Shown here one piece after another: positions 17,482-26,121 of a stretch of 64,000 nt of DNA. The stretch spans positions 751,306 to 815,305 of the forward strand of contig NZ_LMFP01000003.1 in assembly GCF_001426885.1 (NCBI RefSeq). The letters run 5' to 3'. Positions within the stretch are counted from its first letter, which is position 1. Every line of letters starts with the position of its first letter. A program made the translations under genes and the position numbers. The notes under the pieces were generated by a model. The model ran no database searches. It had not been told where the DNA came from and worked only from the letters and a program-made list of their open reading frames with translations. The stretch comes from Pelomonas sp. Root1444. GTDB lineage: Bacteria; Pseudomonadota; Gammaproteobacteria; Burkholderiales; Burkholderiaceae_C.

Positions 17482-17525
17482 AGACGCGTCGATCACATGC
17501 AGTCGATCTTCATTCCCGACGCCGT

Positions 17526-17573
17526 CGAGCCGAGTCGCCAGCGCTGCTGAGCCAGCGTTGCCGACTCGGCTCG
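17526..17573. terminator. Stem-loop between convergent genes
   Basis: A 12-bp stem (17526-17537 pairing with 17562-17573, core GAGCCGAGTCG / CGACTCGGCTC) has a 24-nt loop and lies between the stops of the RVVVTG protein gene and the glutaredoxin-like gene. The T run is short (ATTT), so it is an imperfect but likely shared terminator. Confidence 0.5.
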
Positions 17574-17574
17574 G

Positions 17575-17919
17575 CTATTTCAGGATGTCCAGCATGCGCG
17601 CGCGGTCGAAGCCCAGCACCGTCTGGCCACGCACGACCAGCGTCGGCGTACCCATCCCGCCCAGCGCCTGGTAGTCCGCCAGGCACTGTGCATCACGCTC
17701 GATGAAGCATTCGTTGAACGGCACGCCCGCGCCCTGCATCCAGCGCCGCGCGGCCGTGCACCAGCCGCAGGTCTCCGACGAGATCATGCGGATGTCCCCC
17801 GGCTTGGCGCGCTGGGCGAGCAGCCCGGCGTCCTCCGCCGCGACATGGCTGCGCCAGGCCCAGGAGGCCAGTGCCGTGACGGCAATGACGACGAGCAGGG
17901 AGCGTGGGGGCAGGGTCAT
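17575..17919 (-). CDS. Membrane-anchored glutaredoxin-like thiol-disulfide protein
   Basis: The 114-residue protein has one N-terminal hydrophobic segment (signal anchor, about residues 7-25) and then a thioredoxin-fold domain with a C-x2-C site (SSETCGWC, about residues 47-54) and the cis-Pro motif GTPTLVV. It probably acts in the periplasm as a thiol oxidoreductase. A second Cys pair (ECFIERDAQC) is notable. Its partner is unknown. Confidence 0.82.
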   Translation of the reverse strand: MTLPPRSLLVVIAVTALASWAWRSHVAAEDAGLLAQRAKPGDIRMISSETCGWCTAARRWMQGAGVPFNECFIERDAQCLADYQALGGMGTPTLVVRGQTVLGFDRARMLDILK

Positions 17920-17939
17920 GCCGCCATCCTAGACAACCC

Positions 17940-18836
17940 TCAATACACCTCGGGCACGATGATGTTCTCGGGCACCGGGTTGCGGATGTAGTCCTCGCGG
18001 CGTTCGCGGGCCGGCAGCTCGATGTCGGCATGCGGCACCTCCTGGTAGGGCATCTGCGTGAGCAGGTGCTGGATGCAGTTGAGCCGCGCGCGCTTCTTGT
18101 CGTCGGCCCGCACCACCCACCACGGCGACTCAGGGATGTGCGTGCGCTCCAGCATCACCTCCTTGGCCGAGGTGTAGGCCTCCCAGCGGCGGCGCGACTC
18201 CAGGTCCATGGGGCTGAGCTTCCACTGCTTGAGCGGGTCGTGGATGCGGCTCAGGAAGCGGATGCGCTGCTCGTCGTCGCTGATGGAGAACCAGTACTTG
18301 ATCAGCTGGATACCGGAGCGCACCAGCATGCGTTCGAACTCGGGCGCCGAGCGGAAGAACTCTTCGTACTGGTCGTCGGTGCAGAAGCCCATCACGCGTT
18401 CGACGCCGGCGCGGTTGTACCAGCTGCGGTCGAACAACACGATCTCGCCCGCCGCCGGCAGGTGCGACACATAGCGCTGGAAGTACCACTGCGTGCGCTC
18501 GCGGTCGTTGGGCGCCGGCAGCGCGGCCACGCGGCACACGCGCGGGTTCAGCCGCTGCGTGATGCGCTTGATGACGCCGCCCTTGCCCGCCGCGTCGCGG
18601 CCCTCGAACAGGATGACCACCTTGTGGCCGGTGTGCTGCACCCAGTCCTGCAGCTTCACCAGCTCGCTCTGCAGGCGGAACAGCTCACGGAAATAGCGCT
18701 TTCGTTCAGCGGCAGCGTCATCGCTGGGCGCGACACCGTGGTCGCGGTCCTCCAGCTCGAGTTCCAGCTCCTCGTCGAAATCGTCCTGCAGGTCACGGTG
18801 AATGCGCTTCACCAGTTCGTCTTCGATGTGGCTCAC
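17940..18836 (-). CDS. ppk2: Polyphosphate kinase 2
   Basis: The 298-residue PPK2 uses polyphosphate to phosphorylate nucleotides (usually ADP or GDP to the triphosphate). It shows the P-loop VVILFEGRDAAGKGG at about residues 74-88, DRSWYNRAGVERVMGF, WFSISDDEQRIRF and WWVVRADDKKRARLN. The start is GTG 18836 (SHIEDELVKRI): the frame upstream of it runs through the promoter of the divergent blaI-like gene. An acidic stretch (DDFDEELELELEDRD) precedes the kinase domain. Confidence 0.93.
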   Translation of the reverse strand: MSHIEDELVKRIHRDLQDDFDEELELELEDRDHGVAPSDDAAAERKRYFRELFRLQSELVKLQDWVQHTGHKVVILFEGRDAAGKGGVIKRITQRLNPRVCRVAALPAPNDRERTQWYFQRYVSHLPAAGEIVLFDRSWYNRAGVERVMGFCTDDQYEEFFRSAPEFERMLVRSGIQLIKYWFSISDDEQRIRFLSRIHDPLKQWKLSPMDLESRRRWEAYTSAKEVMLERTHIPESPWWVVRADDKKRARLNCIQHLLTQMPYQEVPHADIELPARERREDYIRNPVPENIIVPEVY

Positions 18837-18911
18837 GAGGGCTCCCGGCCGCGACGGCGGCTCTGTCCGCCAGCGTACGCCGGTGACATGGCAGGGTCGT
18901 GACAACACCGG

Positions 18912-18940
18912 TTGACAGTGTCGTTTACAACCGTAATCAT
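18912..18940 (+). promoter_or_regulatory. Promoter of the blaI/blaR-like operon
   Basis: A perfect TTGACA -35 hexamer (18912-18917) is followed after 16-17 bp by TAATCA/AATCAT (18934-18940). The first operator palindrome lies between and over these hexamers, so repressor binding would block RNA polymerase. Confidence 0.55.
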
Positions 18941-18966
18941 TCGCCATCGTTTACGCATGTAATCAT
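18923..18966. promoter_or_regulatory. Twin BlaI-type operators
   Basis: Two direct copies of an 18-bp site, GTTTAC-n4-GTAATCAT, lie at 18923-18940 and 18949-18966, 26 bp apart. Each contains the dyad TTTAC-n4-GTAA(T), like the TACA/TGTA operators of BlaI/MecI repressors. The second copy covers the ATG of the repressor gene itself. This fits negative autoregulation. Confidence 0.7.
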
Positions 18967-19345
18967 GGAAAAACCCACTTCCCCCATCAGTGAAGCCGAG
19001 GCGCTGGTCATGCAGGAGCTGTGGGCGCGCTCGCCGCAGGGCGCCGACGAGATCGCCACGACAGTGGGCTCGCGCCAGGGCTGGCAGCTCGCCACCGTGA
19101 AGACGCTGCTGAACCGGCTGCTGAAGAAGGGCGCGGTGACCGCCGAACGCGACGGCCGGCGCTTCCTCTACGCGCCCGCCGTGCCGCAGGACGCCTGGGT
19201 GGCCGACACCGGCCTGTCGCTGATCGACCGGCTGTTCGGCGGGCGGCTGGCGCCGCTGGTGGCGCAGTTCGCGTCGGAGCGCAAGTTGAAGCCCGAGGAC
19301 GTCGAGGCGCTGAAGGCGCTGCTGAAGGAGCAGGGCCATGAGTGA
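18965..19345 (+). CDS. BlaI/MecI/CopY-family winged-helix repressor
   Basis: The 126-residue protein has the family core ISEAEALVMQELWARSPQGADEI followed by the recognition region WQLATVKTLLNRLLKKGAVTAERDGRRFLYAP, and a C-terminal dimerisation helix. It should bind the twin operators that overlap its own start and be inactivated by the co-encoded metallopeptidase. ATG 18965 lies inside the second operator with no Shine-Dalgarno. Overlap with the next gene is 8 bp. Confidence 0.9.
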   Translation: MEKPTSPISEAEALVMQELWARSPQGADEIATTVGSRQGWQLATVKTLLNRLLKKGAVTAERDGRRFLYAPAVPQDAWVADTGLSLIDRLFGGRLAPLVAQFASERKLKPEDVEALKALLKEQGHE

Positions 19346-20579
19346 GCGGCTGCTGGCGGTGTTGTTGCAGCAGGGCTTGCTGCTGAGCGCGGCCGTCGTG
19401 TCGATGGCGGCGTTGCGGCCTCTGCTGTTGAAGCGCCTGGGCGCTGGCAGCGCGTATGCCGCCTGGTTGCTGGTGCCGGCGCTGCTGTTGACGCCGCTGC
19501 TGCCGCGGCCGGCGCAGGAGCCGCTGCGGGTGGTTCTGCAGGCCACGGGCAATGCCCAGACGCTGGCCGCGCCTGCGCTGCCGGCGCCGCCGCCCGATCA
19601 CGCGGCGGTCTGGCTGGGGCTGTGGCTGGGTGGCGCAGCGCTGGTGCTGCTGGAGCAGGCGCGCCGGCAGTGGCGGCTGGCGCGCCTGAGCGAGCGTTTG
19701 CCCGCCGGCAGCAGCCCTGCACTCGTCGGCCTGCTCAAGCCCCGAGTGGCGCTGCCGGTCGACTTCGACCAGCGCTTCTCAGCCGCCGAGCGCGAGCTGA
19801 TCCTGGCCCACGAGCAGGTGCACCGCGCGCGGCTGGACAACCTGTGGAACCTGCTGGCCTGCGCCATGGCCGGCCTGCACTGGTGGAACCCGCTGGCCTG
19901 GTGGGCCGCGCGGCGCATGCAGGCCGACCAGGAACTGGCCTGCGACGCGGCCGTGCTCGCCGCGCGGCCCGGCGCGCTCGTCGACTACACCCGGGCGCTG
20001 CTCGCTGCCCACGACCTCCACCATCTCGGCGCGCCGCTGGCCAGCCGCTGGGGCAGCTCCCACCCGCTTGTCGAAAGGATTGCAATGCTGAATCGCCCCA
20101 TGCCCCTGAACCGCCGCCGCGCAATGCTGCTGGCCGCCACGGTGGCCACCGTCTCCACGCTGGCCTATGCAGCGGAGGGTCCGCAGCCGAAAGCGGGTGC
20201 CGGTTTCATCGAGCTGCAATTGAAGGTGGAGCGCAGTCAGGGTGGCGACAAGTCGACCATCGAGACCCGCGTGATCGGCCGCGATGGCGAGCGCATGATG
20301 ATGCGGCTCAATGCCATCTCTGGCGACGGGCCCGGTTGGGTGACGGAGCCGCTGTCGATCACGCTTTGGCCGAACAAAGCTGGCGACTCGGCGCTGATCA
20401 AGACGCAGATCAGCCGCGGCGAGCCGGGCGTGGAACTGGGCCGCCCCAGCGTGATGACGGCCTGGGGCCAAAAGGCCCGCATCGAGCTCACCCGCGCCGG
20501 TTCGGACGAGAAGTTCGCGCTGGAGCTCGCGCCCACGGCGCTGCCGCCTGATTTCCAGCCGCCGAAGAACACGTTCTGA
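19338..20579 (+). CDS. M56-family (BlaR1/MecR1-like) membrane metallopeptidase
   Basis: The 413-residue protein has several N-terminal membrane segments and a zinc peptidase site AHEQVHRARLDNLWNLL (HExxH) with a downstream ADQELACDAAVL Glu ligand, as in BlaR1. Another hydrophobic segment (about residues 256-275) leads to a C-terminal extracytoplasmic domain of about 140 residues. That domain has no penicillin-binding motif (no SxxK with SxN and KTG in order). The sensor is therefore probably not for beta-lactams. It forms an operon with the BlaI-like repressor. Confidence 0.87.
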   Translation: MSERLLAVLLQQGLLLSAAVVSMAALRPLLLKRLGAGSAYAAWLLVPALLLTPLLPRPAQEPLRVVLQATGNAQTLAAPALPAPPPDHAAVWLGLWLGGAALVLLEQARRQWRLARLSERLPAGSSPALVGLLKPRVALPVDFDQRFSAAERELILAHEQVHRARLDNLWNLLACAMAGLHWWNPLAWWAARRMQADQELACDAAVLAARPGALVDYTRALLAAHDLHHLGAPLASRWGSSHPLVERIAMLNRPMPLNRRRAMLLAATVATVSTLAYAAEGPQPKAGAGFIELQLKVERSQGGDKSTIETRVIGRDGERMMMRLNAISGDGPGWVTEPLSITLWPNKAGDSALIKTQISRGEPGVELGRPSVMTAWGQKARIELTRAGSDEKFALELAPTALPPDFQPPKNTF

Positions 20580-20614
20580 CGCCACCATCCCCGGCCGGGC
20601 AGCGGCCGCCGCGC

Positions 20615-21394
20615 TCAGCCCGGCACGCGGTAGTTCGCTGCCCCGAACAGGTCGATGCCGCATTCCAGCTGCTCGACCCAGTCGATGAACTCCCCCACCG
20701 CGGCGCCCACCATGGGCGCGCCGTGCTGCGGCGCGATCATCTGGATGTCCAGCCCGCGCACCATCGACGCCCACAGCCGCAGCACCTTGTTGCTGACCAT
20801 GTAGCGGCGGTGGAAGCCCTCCATGCGCGGGATGTGCCCGGCCAGCGCGGTGACGGGCTTCTCGGGGTCGAGGTTCGCGCCCAGCGAGGCACCGAGGTCG
20901 CCCGAGAACAGGATGCGGCTGACCGGGTCGTAGAACTGGAAGTTGCCCTCGGCGTGCAGGAAGTGCGCCGGCAGCGCCCACAGCTCGAAAAGGTCCTGGC
21001 CGCTGCCCAGCCGCAGGCGCTCGCCGGCGTCGGGCAGGCCGACGACGCGGCCCAGCGTCTTGCCCGGCTTGCAGAAATGCGGGGCGAAGCGCTCCCACAG
21101 GCGCGAGATGTAGACCGGCGCCTCGGTGGCCGTCATCCAGCGGTCCAGCGACGCAATGATGTCCGGGTCGGCATGCGAGGCCAGCACGGCGGCCAGCTTG
21201 TGCGGCGGAAAGAACGCCGACATGCCAAGGTAGAGCTCGTGATAGGCGATGTTGCCGCCGGGGTCGAGGATGGCGCCGGTGCCGCCATTGACGAGCAGGA
21301 ACTGGTTGGACTGGACCGCGTCGCCGCCTTCGTCGCCCAGGCGCGAGAACATGACGCAGACATGCCGCTCCTGGCGGAACAACTCGATGGACAT
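20615..21394 (-). CDS. Metallo-beta-lactamase-fold oxygen-binding di-iron (ODP) protein
   Basis: The 259-residue protein has a di-metal site of the flavodiiron/ODP type: ASHADPDI (H-x-x-x-D in place of the HxHxDH motif), HFLHAEGNFQFYD, SGDLGAS and IAPQHGAP. ODP proteins bind or sense O2 with a non-haem di-iron centre without a flavodoxin partner; some are coupled to chemotaxis. Here it stands alone, opposite the helicase gene. Confidence 0.82.
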   Translation of the reverse strand: MSIELFRQERHVCVMFSRLGDEGGDAVQSNQFLLVNGGTGAILDPGGNIAYHELYLGMSAFFPPHKLAAVLASHADPDIIASLDRWMTATEAPVYISRLWERFAPHFCKPGKTLGRVVGLPDAGERLRLGSGQDLFELWALPAHFLHAEGNFQFYDPVSRILFSGDLGASLGANLDPEKPVTALAGHIPRMEGFHRRYMVSNKVLRLWASMVRGLDIQMIAPQHGAPMVGAAVGEFIDWVEQLECGIDLFGAANYRVPG

Positions 21395-21529
21395 GGCGGC
21401 GGCGACCTCGGTGTGGCGGGACGCGCAGGCTAAGCGGGCGGCGCGCGGCCGGCCTTGTTCGGCGTCAAGCTCGGGCGCTTTTCACGCGCCGCTACAGTCG
21501 CGCCTCCCGAACCCGCCCCCTCCCCTGCG

Positions 21530-23548
21530 ATGAGCCTTGCCGACGTGCGCGCGGCCCTGAACGCCGAGCTGTCGGCCACGCCCGAGTACTACGACTTCAA
21601 GGTGTTGCACACCGAGCGCGACGGCGCGCTGTGGCGGGTGACGCTGGAGCCGGGCTATGTGTTCGCCGAAGGCCAGCGGCCCGGCAACGCCTCGGCCCAG
21701 GCGCTGCTGGACGACAGCCTGGACGGCGCGAGCGTCTGGTGGGGCGCACCGGCCAAGGGCGGCGCCAGCGTGCTGGCCGTGCTGGCCGAGGACGACCAGC
21801 TCGTGCTGCAGAACGCCAGCAGCCCGCCGCCGTCGGCCGGCCACCTGATCCGCCTGTACCCGACGCGCTTCCTGAACGCCGTGGCCGACGCCTGGTGGGA
21901 CACGCCGTGGGCTGAAGCTGCGCTGGGCTGCCTGCCCGACCTGTCGAACCCGCAGGCGCTGGCCGGTGGCGCGGCGTTGACCGGCGAGCCCTTCCGCTGG
22001 CTGCGCCCGGCGCAGCGCGCGGCGCTGGCGCTCACCGGCCACAGCAGCGGCTTCCTGTGGGGACCGCCGGGCACGGGCAAGACGACGACGCTGGGCGTGC
22101 TGCTGGCCGAGTACCTGGACCGCCACCGCCAAGCCCGCGTGCTGCTGCTGTCCACCACCAACCAGGCGGTGGACCAGGCCACGCTGGCGGTCGACAAGGC
22201 CTTGCACAAGGGTCGCCGCGAGCGGCTGCGCGCCGACGTGCAGCGCCTGGGCACGCGCTTCGACGCGGCGGCCTACGACGGCCGCGAGCACCTGATCCCG
22301 ACGCAGGACCGCGACCCCATCGCCCGCCTGGCCCGCGCCGAGGCCGCCCGGCCGTCGGCGCGCGACGCTCCCGCGCTGAAGGCCTGGGCCGACCGCGTGG
22401 CCGCTCTGCGCGACGAGCTGCGCAGCGCGTCGCAGAAGGTGCTGCAACGCTGCCGCCTGGCCAGCATGACCACCACGCGCGCCGCCTTCACGCTGAAGAC
22501 GCTGCGCGAGCTGGCCCCTGACGGCGCGCCGCCCTTCGACCTGCTGGTCTTCGACGAGGCCAGCCAGGTGAGCCTCGCGCACGCGCTGGTGCTGATGCCG
22601 CTGGGCCGCGCGCGGCTGTTCGCGGGCGACCCGCAGCAGCTGTCGCCGGTGCTGCGCAGCGACGACCGCACGGCGCGGCGCTGGCTGGGCCGCTCGGCCT
22701 TTGCCGAGATGCCGCGCGGCGGGCCTGCGGTGGCGCTGCTGGACGAGCAGTCGCGCATGGCGCCGCCCATCGGCGAGCTGGTCAGCCAGCTGTTCTACGA
22801 CGGCGCGTTGCGCGTGGCGGCGGATGCATCAGCCTCGCCCGAGTGGCAGGCAGCCCGGCAGCGCACGCTGGGCGACATGCCCGCCGACGTGCATGTGCAC
22901 GTGCACCGCGTGAAGGCCGACGGCGGCTGGGTGGCCGCCGAGCGCGGGCCGGTGCGGCGCGAGTCCGCCGAGGCGATCGCCGCGCTGCTGGACGAGGCGC
23001 TGGCCAGCGGCCAGTGGCGCTCTGACGAGCTGATCGTGCTGACGCCCTTCCGCGCCCAGCGCGCGCTGATCCGCGAGCGGCTGCGTGCGCGCGGGTTGCC
23101 GGAGCAGCTGCGCGTCAGCACCGTGCACCGCGCGCAGGGCAGCGAGGCCCCGGTGGTGCTGTTCGACCCGGCGGACGGCGCCCAGCCCTTCCTGCACGGC
23201 GAGGCCGCGCAGCGCCTGCTCAACGTGGCGTTGAGCCGGGCGCAGGCCAAGCTGGTGGTGTTCGTGTCGCCGGCCGATGCGGCCAGCCCGCTGCTGGCGC
23301 CGCTGGTGCAGCGGCTGCGACTGGCGGGGGACACGCGGCCCGTGACGCCGCTGCTGGACCTGGCGCGTGAAGCGGGCTTTCCGGCCAATGCGCTGGGGCG
23401 GCGCGTCAGCGCCGGCCGGCACGAGGGCGAGGTGGCGCGCATCAGCGCCGACGGGCGTCAGTTCTGGCTGGTCAATGCGCGCACCGGCGCGGAGCAGCTG
23501 ATCGACGTGGCGTTCTGGCGCCAGCGCGCCCAGGGCCACGCCGGTTGA
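21530..23548 (+). CDS. DNA2/NAM7-like superfamily 1 helicase/ATPase
   Basis: The 672-residue protein has SF1 helicase motifs in order: Q-like RPAQRAAL, Walker A GPPGTGKTT (about residue 178), Walker B LLVFDEASQ, motif III FAGDPQQLSPV, motif IV LTPFRAQRALI, motif V STVHRAQGSEAPVVLF and motif VI LLNVALSRAQ. The about 150-residue N-terminal domain is not recognised. A helicase role in DNA or RNA repair is likely; the partner is unknown. ATG 21530 follows a TACAGT hexamer (21493-21498); an earlier in-frame ATG at 21455 lies before this hexamer. Confidence 0.85.
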   Translation: MSLADVRAALNAELSATPEYYDFKVLHTERDGALWRVTLEPGYVFAEGQRPGNASAQALLDDSLDGASVWWGAPAKGGASVLAVLAEDDQLVLQNASSPPPSAGHLIRLYPTRFLNAVADAWWDTPWAEAALGCLPDLSNPQALAGGAALTGEPFRWLRPAQRAALALTGHSSGFLWGPPGTGKTTTLGVLLAEYLDRHRQARVLLLSTTNQAVDQATLAVDKALHKGRRERLRADVQRLGTRFDAAAYDGREHLIPTQDRDPIARLARAEAARPSARDAPALKAWADRVAALRDELRSASQKVLQRCRLASMTTTRAAFTLKTLRELAPDGAPPFDLLVFDEASQVSLAHALVLMPLGRARLFAGDPQQLSPVLRSDDRTARRWLGRSAFAEMPRGGPAVALLDEQSRMAPPIGELVSQLFYDGALRVAADASASPEWQAARQRTLGDMPADVHVHVHRVKADGGWVAAERGPVRRESAEAIAALLDEALASGQWRSDELIVLTPFRAQRALIRERLRARGLPEQLRVSTVHRAQGSEAPVVLFDPADGAQPFLHGEAAQRLLNVALSRAQAKLVVFVSPADAASPLLAPLVQRLRLAGDTRPVTPLLDLAREAGFPANALGRRVSAGRHEGEVARISADGRQFWLVNARTGAEQLIDVAFWRQRAQGHAG

Positions 23549-23557
23549 GTACCCGCC

Positions 23558-23914
23558 TCAGACGGCCGCGGTGACGAGGATCTCGACCTTCCACTCCGGC
23601 CGGGCCAGGCCGGCGATGACGGTGGCGCGCGGCGGCGTGTGGCCGGGCGAGACCCAGGCTTCCCATGCGGTGTTCATGCCGGCGAAGTCGGCGCGGTCGG
23701 CGAGGAAGATCTGGGCGCGCAGGATGCGGGCCTTGCTGGTGCCGGCGCGCTCCAGCAGCTTGTCGATGGCGGCGAGCACCTGGGCGGTCTGGCCCTCGAT
23801 GCCGACGCTGGTGTCTTCAGGCACCTGGCCGGCCAGGTAGGCCACGCCGTTGTGCACGGCCATCTCCGACATGCGGGCGCCAACGTCGAAGCGTTCGATT
23901 TCTTGCTTGCTCAT
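23558..23914 (-). CDS. RidA-family protein (reactive imine deaminase)
   Basis: The 118-residue protein has the RidA/YjgF fold motifs [13 protein letters not shown] near the N-terminus, [23 protein letters not shown], and C-terminal [25 protein letters not shown]. RidA hydrolyses 2-aminoacrylate and related imines; this short form is in one of the Rid subfamilies, and the exact substrate is not clear. Its start overlaps the plsY stop by 4 bp (ATGA), so it is the second gene of a plsY operon. Confidence 0.9.
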   Translation of the reverse strand: MSKQEIERFDVGARMSEMAVHNGVAYLAGQVPEDTSVGIEGQTAQVLAAIDKLLERAGTSKARILRAQIFLADRADFAGMNTAWEAWVSPGHTPPRATVIAGLARPEWKVEILVTAAV

Positions 23915-24570
23915 GGTTTCTTGCGGGTCTTGGTGGGTTTGACGGGATGCGATGCGGCCGCGGCCTTGGCCCCGAGCTTGCTCTCGGTGCCGGCCAGCAG
24001 CTTCTTGATGTTGCCCTGGTGCCGCCAGACCAGCAGCAGGCCCATGATGATCAGGGCGAGCGCGGTCGGGCCGGCTTCCCAAATCAGCAACTGATACATC
24101 GGCGCGAAGGCGGCCGACACGATGGCGGCCAGCGACGAGTAGCGGCTGAACCAGGCAATGATGAGCCAGGTCGCCAGCGTCGCCACGCCCAGCAGCGGGT
24201 TGAGCGCGAAGATGACGCCGGCCGCCGTGGCCACGCCCTTGCCACCCTGGAAGCGGAAGAACACCGGCCACAGGTGGCCCAGGAAGGCAGCCAGCCCGAC
24301 CAGCGCCGCCGTGCCCTCGCCGAGGCCGAAGCGCGGCCCCCAGATCAGCACGGCCAGCACGGGCAGATAGCCCTTGAGCGCGTCGAACACCAGCGTCAGG
24401 ATGGCTGCGGCCTTGTTGCCAGAGCGCAGCACGTTGGTGGCGCCGGGGTTGCCCGAGCCGTAGGAGCGCGGGTCCGACAGGCCCATCACGCGGCTGATGA
24501 TGACGGCGAAGGACAGCGAGCCGATCAGGTAGCCAACGACGGCCGCAAGCAGGGGAAGAGCGGTTTGCAT
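23911..24570 (-). CDS. plsY: Glycerol-3-phosphate acyltransferase PlsY
   Basis: The 219-residue, five-segment inner-membrane protein transfers acyl from acyl-phosphate to glycerol-3-phosphate, the first step of phospholipid synthesis. PlsY motifs are present: [11 protein letters not shown], the first loop [41 protein letters not shown], and the C-terminal motif around [40 protein letters not shown] basic C-terminal tail of about 25 residues extends beyond most homologues. Confidence 0.95.
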   Translation of the reverse strand: MQTALPLLAAVVGYLIGSLSFAVIISRVMGLSDPRSYGSGNPGATNVLRSGNKAAAILTLVFDALKGYLPVLAVLIWGPRFGLGEGTAALVGLAAFLGHLWPVFFRFQGGKGVATAAGVIFALNPLLGVATLATWLIIAWFSRYSSLAAIVSAAFAPMYQLLIWEAGPTALALIIMGLLLVWRHQGNIKKLLAGTESKLGAKAAAASHPVKPTKTRKKP

Positions 24571-24605
24571 GGGGCGGCATTGTCATTCAGCCGACGGGCC
24601 GGGCG

Positions 24606-24938
24606 TCAACGCCGGCGGGCTTGCCACCACGACTGCAGCCGTCGCGCCTGGGCGAGCAGCAAGAGGATGAACCTGCCCACCGGCTTGCGCAGCGGCGGCA
24701 CGTCCTCGGCCAACAGCAACAGGCCGACGGGCAGCCACTCGATGCCGATGACGGGCATGAACCAGAACACGGCGGCCAAGATGCACAGCAGCCCAGCCGG
24801 TATGCGCAGCCAGATGCCCCCCGGGCTGCGCAACCACCGCAGCCAGCGCGCCACACGCGCCGGCAGCACCTGCTCCAGGCCGGCATAGGCCCGGTCCAGC
24901 GTCTGCCGGCCGTTCAGGGCCTGGGTCTGCGTCGACAT
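24606..24938 (-). CDS. Small membrane protein of unknown function
   Basis: The 110-residue protein has an N-terminal soluble part with an Arg-rich amphipathic segment, then a hydrophobic hairpin (IPAGLLCILAAVFWFMPVIGIEWLPVGLLLLAEDVPPL), and a basic C-terminus. The LPVGLLLLAEDVPPLRKP motif recurs in conserved hypothetical proteins of proteobacteria as I remember it, but no function is known to me. The start at 24938 is chosen over 24974 because the extension is low-complexity. Confidence 0.65.
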   Translation of the reverse strand: MSTQTQALNGRQTLDRAYAGLEQVLPARVARWLRWLRSPGGIWLRIPAGLLCILAAVFWFMPVIGIEWLPVGLLLLAEDVPPLRKPVGRFILLLLAQARRLQSWWQARRR

Positions 24939-25029
24939 CGCTGCAGTGTGGCCACCGCCCGTACCGGCGCGCATCAGGCGCCGTCGGCCGGCCCCGTAGG
25001 ACGGCGCCGCGCGCCGGTCCTCGCCGTGC

Positions 25030-25503
25030 TCAATGCTTGTCCCGGCCCGCCAAGCGCGGCAGCAGCGCCAGCACCGCCAGCGACAGCAGCGCGCTCAGCA
25101 CCGCCGTCGTCTCGCGGCCCAGCCCACAGGCCACGCCGATGGCCGCGGTCATCCAGATGCCGGCCGCCGTCGTCAGGCCCTGCGTGTCTTCCTCGTTGTG
25201 GCGCTTGATGATGGCGCCCGCGCCGAGGAAACCGACGCCGGTGACGATGCCCTGGATGACGCGGCTCATGTCGGCCACCGCCATGCCGCCCAGTTCAGGC
25301 ACCAGCACGAAGAGCGCCGCGCCCATGGCCACCAGCATGTGGGTGCGGATGCCCGCTGCCTTGCCGTGGCTCTCGCGTTCATAGCCCAGCATGCCGCCGA
25401 GTAGGGCCGCCAGCAGCAGCCGCGTCATGATGCGTGTGACCTGCTCGGCGTCGGGCGCGTCGGAGAACTCCGAGCGCAGGGTTTCGAGGATGGTGGTCCA
25501 CAT
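25030..25503 (-). CDS. MgtC/SapB-family inner-membrane protein
   Basis: The 157-residue protein has four to five membrane segments with the family signatures RLLLAALLGGMLGYERE, GIRTHMLVAMGAALFVL, QGIVTGVGFLGAGAIIK and GLTTAAGIWMTAAIGVACGLG. The soluble C-terminal domain of true MgtC is absent, so it is the short SapB type, tied to Mg2+ limitation or acid stress. ATG 25503 is preferred to GTG 25515. A GG-N10-GC element (25516-25531) ends 13-14 bp before this ATG. Confidence 0.88.
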   Translation of the reverse strand: MWTTILETLRSEFSDAPDAEQVTRIMTRLLLAALLGGMLGYERESHGKAAGIRTHMLVAMGAALFVLVPELGGMAVADMSRVIQGIVTGVGFLGAGAIIKRHNEEDTQGLTTAAGIWMTAAIGVACGLGRETTAVLSALLSLAVLALLPRLAGRDKH

Positions 25504-25515
25504 GGACGGCCGCAC

Positions 25516-25531
25516 GGCAAACGGCGCGCCC
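25516..25531 (-). promoter_or_regulatory. Sigma-54-like -24/-12 element before mgtC-type gene
   Basis: Minus-strand GGGCGCGCCGTTTGCC has exact GG-N10-GC spacing and the TTGCC half. The -24 half is CGCG instead of CAYG. It lies outside the main island, so it is a weaker candidate. Its predicted start point lies only about 2 nt before the ATG. Confidence 0.35.
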
Positions 25532-25543
25532 GTCGCGACAGGA

Positions 25544-26032
25544 TCAGTTCGCGCAGGTCACGGGCCGCGCGCCCAGCAACTCGGTCAGCACGCGCGGCGC
25601 GATGCCGACGAGATAGCCGCGCCGGCCGCCGTTGATGCAGATCTTGTCCAACGCCAGGATGCTTTCCTCGACGAACACCGGCATGGCCTTGCGCACGCCG
25701 AAGGGCGAGGTGCCGCCCACCTGGTAGCCGCTGTGGCGCCGCGCCACCTCGGGCTTGCAGGGTTCGACCTTCTTGCACGGGATCTGCCGCGCCAGCTCCT
25801 TCAGGCTCACCGTGCGGTCGCCGTGCATCAGCACGATCAGCGGCTCGGCTTTTTCGTCCTGCATCACCAGCGTCTTGACGACGGCATGCTCCTCGACGCC
25901 CAGTTGCCTGGCCGACTCGGCCGTGCCGCCGTGCTCGACGTAGTCGTAGACATGCTCGGTGAACTCGACACCGGCGCGCTTCAGCGCCTGGGTTGCGGGG
26001 GTCTCACTGACGTGGCTGCTCTTTTTGCTCAT
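25544..26032 (-). CDS. ybaK: Cys-tRNA(Pro) deacylase YbaK
   Basis: The 162-residue protein trans-edits mischarged Cys-tRNA(Pro). It shows the YbaK fold: TPATQALKRAGVEFTEHVYDY at the N-terminus, LGVEEHAVVKTLVM, the catalytic region around CKKVEPCKPEVARRHSGYQVGGTSPFG, and KICINGGRRGYLVGI near the end. Length equals E. coli YbaK. ATG 26032 is preferred over 26041. Confidence 0.93.
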   Translation of the reverse strand: MSKKSSHVSETPATQALKRAGVEFTEHVYDYVEHGGTAESARQLGVEEHAVVKTLVMQDEKAEPLIVLMHGDRTVSLKELARQIPCKKVEPCKPEVARRHSGYQVGGTSPFGVRKAMPVFVEESILALDKICINGGRRGYLVGIAPRVLTELLGARPVTCAN

Positions 26033-26045
26033 GCCCCTCATTCTC

Positions 26046-26110
26046 GGGGAAGCTCTTGTTGCCTTTACACAGCAAGCAATTATTGTTTTACAGTAAGTTT
26101 TTCTCGTTTT
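26046..26110 (+). promoter_or_regulatory. AT-rich promoter region of the DUF2975-XRE unit
   Basis: The sequence is unusually AT-rich for this genome, with TTTACA (26064-26069), the dyad TTAC-A-GTAA (26088-26096) and a TTTTACG repeat (26108-26113). TATTGT (26081-26086) is a possible -10 hexamer. The repeated TTTAC half-site may bind the XRE regulator encoded two genes downstream. Confidence 0.4.
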
Positions 26111-26121
26111 ACGAAGACGCC

